DNA of 64,000 nucleotides from Oenococcus oeni DSM 20252 = AWRIB129 (lineage in GTDB: Bacteria > Bacillota > Bacilli > Lactobacillales > Lactobacillaceae). The stretch is from NCBI RefSeq assembly GCF_000372485.1, contig NZ_AQVA01000005.1, positions 62,001 through 126,000 of the forward strand, written 5' to 3'. The notes under the pieces are model-generated. The model was given only the letters and a program-made list of their open reading frames with translations. It did no database searches and was not told the origin of the DNA. The translations under genes and the position numbers were made by a program. Positions 61,351 to 64,000 of this stretch are shown here, piece by piece; position 1 is the first letter of the stretch; every line of letters starts with the position of its first letter.

Positions 61351-62022
61351 CTAAGCCATCCGCTCTTTAATCGCAGCCAAACTCACTTCGGCTGTATTAT
61401 CAAAATAAAGATCCGGAACAGCAGTCTTCGTTGCCGGCCCAATCCCAAGAGCAGTTTGGCCGGCTCCTTTAATCGATTTAATTCCGGCTGGAGCGTCTTC
61501 CAAACCGATCATCTCTTCAGCTCTAAAACCGAGAATCTCACCGGCCCGAACAAAAATCTCCGGATCCGGTTTTCCGGCATGCAAAGTCGCCGGATCAACA
61601 ATTCCTTTGAAATAATCGCTGATTCCTAATTGTTTAAGTATTCCAGGAGCGTTCTTTGAGGCACTGGCAAGACTCATTTGATAACCGGCGCTTTTCAAAT
61701 CATTAAGCAATTTCTCCATGCCGGGCAAAATATCAGCAGGCGTTAACCGTTTTATCAATTGCTGATATTTTTTGTTTTTCTGATCGGCTAAAGCTACTTT
61801 TTCTTCATGACTGTAACTTTTTTCATGATTGCCGGCTTTTAGAATCATTTCCAAAGAATCCATCCGCGAAATGCCCTTTAGATCGGCTGCGAGCTGGTCA
61901 CTCCAGGGTGTTTTAACCTCTTCAGCTGTTTGTTCCCAAGCCTGCTCATGAAATTTGGCCGTATCGGTAATGACACCATCCAAATCAAAAGTAAAACCTT
62001 TAATATCCGAAAATTTTGCCAT
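61351..62022 (-). CDS. pgmB: Beta-phosphoglucomutase
   Basis: A 223-residue HAD-fold mutase converting beta-glucose-1-phosphate to glucose-6-phosphate in maltose/trehalose breakdown. Catalytic Asp13 and Asp15 are in FTFDLDGVITDTAKFHEQAW, the cap residues follow, motif II is SLASASKNAPG, the Lys is in HAGKPDPEIFVRA, and motif IV is GLEDAPAGIKS. SD AAGGGA precedes the ATG. It follows radA closely and may share its transcript; no maltose phosphorylase gene is in the window. Confidence 0.95.
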   Translation of the reverse strand: MAKFSDIKGFTFDLDGVITDTAKFHEQAWEQTAEEVKTPWSDQLAADLKGISRMDSLEMILKAGNHEKSYSHEEKVALADQKNKKYQQLIKRLTPADILPGMEKLLNDLKSAGYQMSLASASKNAPGILKQLGISDYFKGIVDPATLHAGKPDPEIFVRAGEILGFRAEEMIGLEDAPAGIKSIKGAGQTALGIGPATKTAVPDLYFDNTAEVSLAAIKERMA

Positions 62023-62040
62023 TATAATTTCCCTTTTTAA

Positions 62041-63453
62041 TTATAAATCAGCAAAACCTTTCTGTTTGGAAGCCCTATTCAAATCAAGGCCTAATTTCAA
62101 TGCTTCTTCCAAAGTAGAAACACCAATCACCTGCAGACCTTTTGGCAAATCGATTCCTGCCAAATTATTTTTTGAAACAATTGCCCGTTTAAATCCAAGC
62201 TTGGCAATCTCTTTCAAACGATCCTCAATCAGAGAAATTGAACGGACTTCTCCTCCCAAACCTACTTCACCAAGAAAAACATCGGAAGCATTAGTTGCTT
62301 TTTCATGGTAAGAACTGGCAACGGCTAAAGCAATTGCCAAATCAGCTGCCGGCTCGTCGATTTTAACGCCTCCGGTAATTCGAACATGGGCATCCTGATT
62401 TTGTAAAAGCAGATTGGCATGTTTTTCCAAAACGGCTAAAATCTGAGCAACGCGATTTCGATCAACGCCGGTTGTCACACGCTGAGCGTTACCGAAAACC
62501 GTTGGTGCGACCAAAGCCTGCACTTCGACTAAAATCGGACGACTGCCCTCCATACTGGCTGTAATTGCCGATCCGGTTGCGCCGGCCAAACGCTCTTCGA
62601 GAAAGATCTCCGAAGGATTGGCTACTTCTCGTAAACCATGATCACGCATTTCAAAGATACCAAGTTCATTGGTCGATCCAAAACGATTTTTAACAGTTCG
62701 GAGGATCCGGTACTTGTAATTGGCATCCCCTTCAAAATACAGAACCGTATCAACCATGTGCTCGAGAATTTTCGGACCGGCGATCGATCCATCTTTAGTA
62801 ACATGCCCGACAATGAAAACCGTAATTGCATTCGTTTTGGCGATCTGCATTAAGTCGGCCGTCACTTCTCGTATTTGGGCAACCGAGCCAATTGGCGACT
62901 GCAGATCAGGTTCCTGCATCGTCTGAACCGAATCAATTACCAAATAATCCGGTTCGATCTGTTGGACAATTGATTTAATTTGTTCCATATCCGTTTCCGG
63001 ATAAACAATAAAAGAATCCGAACCAACTCCAAGTCGATCAGCACGCAATTTAATCTGATTATCCGACTCTTCTCCGGAAACATAAAGAACACTTCCGCCA
63101 TTTTCGGCCAACTGACCAGAAACCTGAAGCATTAAAGTCGATTTCCCGATTCCTGGATCGCCGCCAATCAAAATTAAGCTTCCCGGGACGATCCCACCGC
63201 CAAGGACGCGATTTAATTCCCTTAATCCAGTCCTTGTTCTAGGTAATTCATTACCGGAGATTTCAGAAATCTTTTTCGGTTTGGCAACCCGCCCGTCGAA
63301 ACTGATTCGAGCTTTTCGGTTTACAACTGCTTCGGGAACAATTTTTTCCTCTATTAATGTATTCCATTGGCCGCAATTCGGACAGCGCCCAAGATAGCGA
63401 GCACTGGTATAGCCACAGTTGGAACAAACAAATTGTGTTTTTGCTTTTGCCAT
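62041..63453 (-). CDS. radA: DNA repair protein RadA
   Basis: A 470-residue RecA-like helicase for recombination intermediates. An N-terminal C4 zinc finger ([21 protein letters not shown] in two halves), Walker [16 protein letters not shown], the RadA-specific [15 protein letters not shown], and a C-terminal Lon-like domain with [14 protein letters not shown] are visible. An AGGA lies before the ATG. The upstream genes encode NUDIX and dUTPase, a nucleotide-sanitation/repair cluster. Confidence 0.96.
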   Translation of the reverse strand: MAKAKTQFVCSNCGYTSARYLGRCPNCGQWNTLIEEKIVPEAVVNRKARISFDGRVAKPKKISEISGNELPRTRTGLRELNRVLGGGIVPGSLILIGGDPGIGKSTLMLQVSGQLAENGGSVLYVSGEESDNQIKLRADRLGVGSDSFIVYPETDMEQIKSIVQQIEPDYLVIDSVQTMQEPDLQSPIGSVAQIREVTADLMQIAKTNAITVFIVGHVTKDGSIAGPKILEHMVDTVLYFEGDANYKYRILRTVKNRFGSTNELGIFEMRDHGLREVANPSEIFLEERLAGATGSAITASMEGSRPILVEVQALVAPTVFGNAQRVTTGVDRNRVAQILAVLEKHANLLLQNQDAHVRITGGVKIDEPAADLAIALAVASSYHEKATNASDVFLGEVGLGGEVRSISLIEDRLKEIAKLGFKRAIVSKNNLAGIDLPKGLQVIGVSTLEEALKLGLDLNRASKQKGFADL

Positions 63454-63488
63454 TTTTTCCTATATATTAAACTGTTTAGACCACTATT

Positions 63489-63959
63489 TTAGCCATGATT
63501 GACAATATGAACCGGTGTTTTTGGCAAATCAATTATTACCAACCTTAGTTTTTTTGGCAAAAAATCTTCCAATTGATGAGGATCACGCCAAATAACAGTT
63601 TGTTCATTGTTGTCTTTTGCAAAAAAATTCTCTTGGCCGACTCTTTTAACCAACCAAGTGAAATTGATTTCACTGTTATGTTTATTTTGATAACTATACA
63701 AATTTTCCGTCACAGCCAATAAACGAACTGTTTTAATTTTTATGCCCATTTCCTCGGTAAATTCACGAATAATCGCCTGATCACTGCTTTCACCAAACTT
63801 TAATTTACCGCCCGGCAGCGTAACATAAGAATGCTGAGAACTTATCTTATCCGGATTAAGAGCTAGTTGATTTTTTTCATTAAACAAAACTCCAGTAACC
63901 CGAACCTTGAAATCGTGCGTTTCGTTTCGAAAAACGATATCATTTGCTTCATCAGACAT
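63489..63959 (-). CDS. NUDIX hydrolase
   Basis: A 156-residue protein with a complete Nudix box: LPGGKLKFGESSDQAIIREF followed by TEEMGI, fitting GX5EX7REUXEEXGU. It may hydrolyse oxidised nucleotides or other nucleoside-diphosphate derivatives; the substrate is not clear. Its ATG overlaps the dut stop (TAATG), so the two are translationally coupled. Confidence 0.9.
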   Translation of the reverse strand: MSDEANDIVFRNETHDFKVRVTGVLFNEKNQLALNPDKISSQHSYVTLPGGKLKFGESSDQAIIREFTEEMGIKIKTVRLLAVTENLYSYQNKHNSEINFTWLVKRVGQENFFAKDNNEQTVIWRDPHQLEDFLPKKLRLVIIDLPKTPVHIVNHG

Positions 63960-64000
63960 TAATTATCTCCCGTCGAACCAAAGCCGCCATGTCGAAGACC
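63959..64000 (-). CDS. dut: dUTP diphosphatase, C-terminal end only
   Basis: The last 13 codons of a gene running off the right edge read GLRHGGFGSTGDN. This matches dUTPase motif V (R-G-x-G-G-F-G-S-T-G), the flexible C-terminal arm that closes over the active site. The gene order dut-nudix-radA supports it. Confidence 0.8.
   Translation of the reverse strand, partial: GLRHGGFGSTGDN

Noticed and set aside
1-64000. Insertion sequences, CRISPR arrays, rRNA genes or prophage genes
   Set aside because: No transposase or integrase frame, no regularly spaced repeats, no rRNA and no phage structural genes were seen.

Overview
The window looks like chromosome from a low-GC Gram-positive lactic acid bacterium of the Leuconostoc/Oenococcus branch of Lactobacillaceae. 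This is an inference from gene content: a lipoate ligase-pyruvate dehydrogenase operon, a three-subunit NAD(P) transhydrogenase, a mannose-type PTS, an isoleucine 2-epimerase closely resembling the Lactobacillus buchneri enzyme as I remember it, CcpA-type cre sites and AT-rich intergenic DNA. The many one-base homopolymer frameshifts fit Oenococcus, which is known to lack MutS/MutL, but no species marker is present.

Layout. 1-7.1 kb: LysR regulator with divergent aminotransferase, a secreted Ala/Ser-rich protein, two arginine tRNAs, a membrane-anchored GH25-like protein, GtrA, SecG and GAPDH. 7.1-16.5 kb: an accessory stretch beginning at the 3' end of tRNA-Arg(CCG). It is dominated by broken genes (ABC-F, GNAT, a small unknown gene, Rgg remnant, CPBP protease, small membrane protein, HAD hydrolase) around an intact TetR/SDR pair and a zinc alcohol dehydrogenase. 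16.7-29.9 kb: amino-acid permease plus isoleucine 2-epimerase, a broken DUF2785 gene, MFS exporter, beta-lactamase-like hydrolase, a mannose-family PTS operon, cell-wall amidase, uracil permease with an attenuator-like leader, and a nonsense-mutated NAD(P)-binding gene. 30-46.7 kb: uvrB-SDR-uvrA, pntAa-pntAb-pntB, a nicotinamidase-like hydrolase, phosphoglucomutase and a divergent Cof phosphatase, a YibE/F pair, an orphan PTS EIIC, and an aminotransferase with a long structured leader. 46.9-64 kb: tyrosine phosphatase, lplA-pdhABCD, alpha/beta hydrolase, alcohol/aldehyde dehydrogenase pair, PRTase-like fusion, then dut-nudix-radA-pgmB and rdgB-gltX.

How the genes work together. GAPDH, phosphoglucomutase and beta-phosphoglucomutase serve sugar catabolism. 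The lipoate ligase loads the pyruvate dehydrogenase E2, and the transhydrogenase can exchange reducing power between NADH and NADPH. The pnt and lplA-pdh promoters both carry cre-like sites, suggesting coordinated carbon control. UvrA/UvrB, RadA, dUTPase, NUDIX and RdgB form a DNA-repair and nucleotide-sanitation set.

The two most unusual signals are regulatory. First, about a dozen genes have a -10-like hexamer ending exactly 6-7 nt before the start codon and (uvrB apart) no ribosome binding site, which predicts leaderless mRNAs. Second, the aminotransferase at 45.4-46.6 kb has a leader with a three-way-junction-like fold, an intrinsic terminator and a 12-bp alternative antiterminator pairing that matches no riboswitch class I recognise. 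No insertion sequence, CRISPR array, rRNA or intact prophage was seen.
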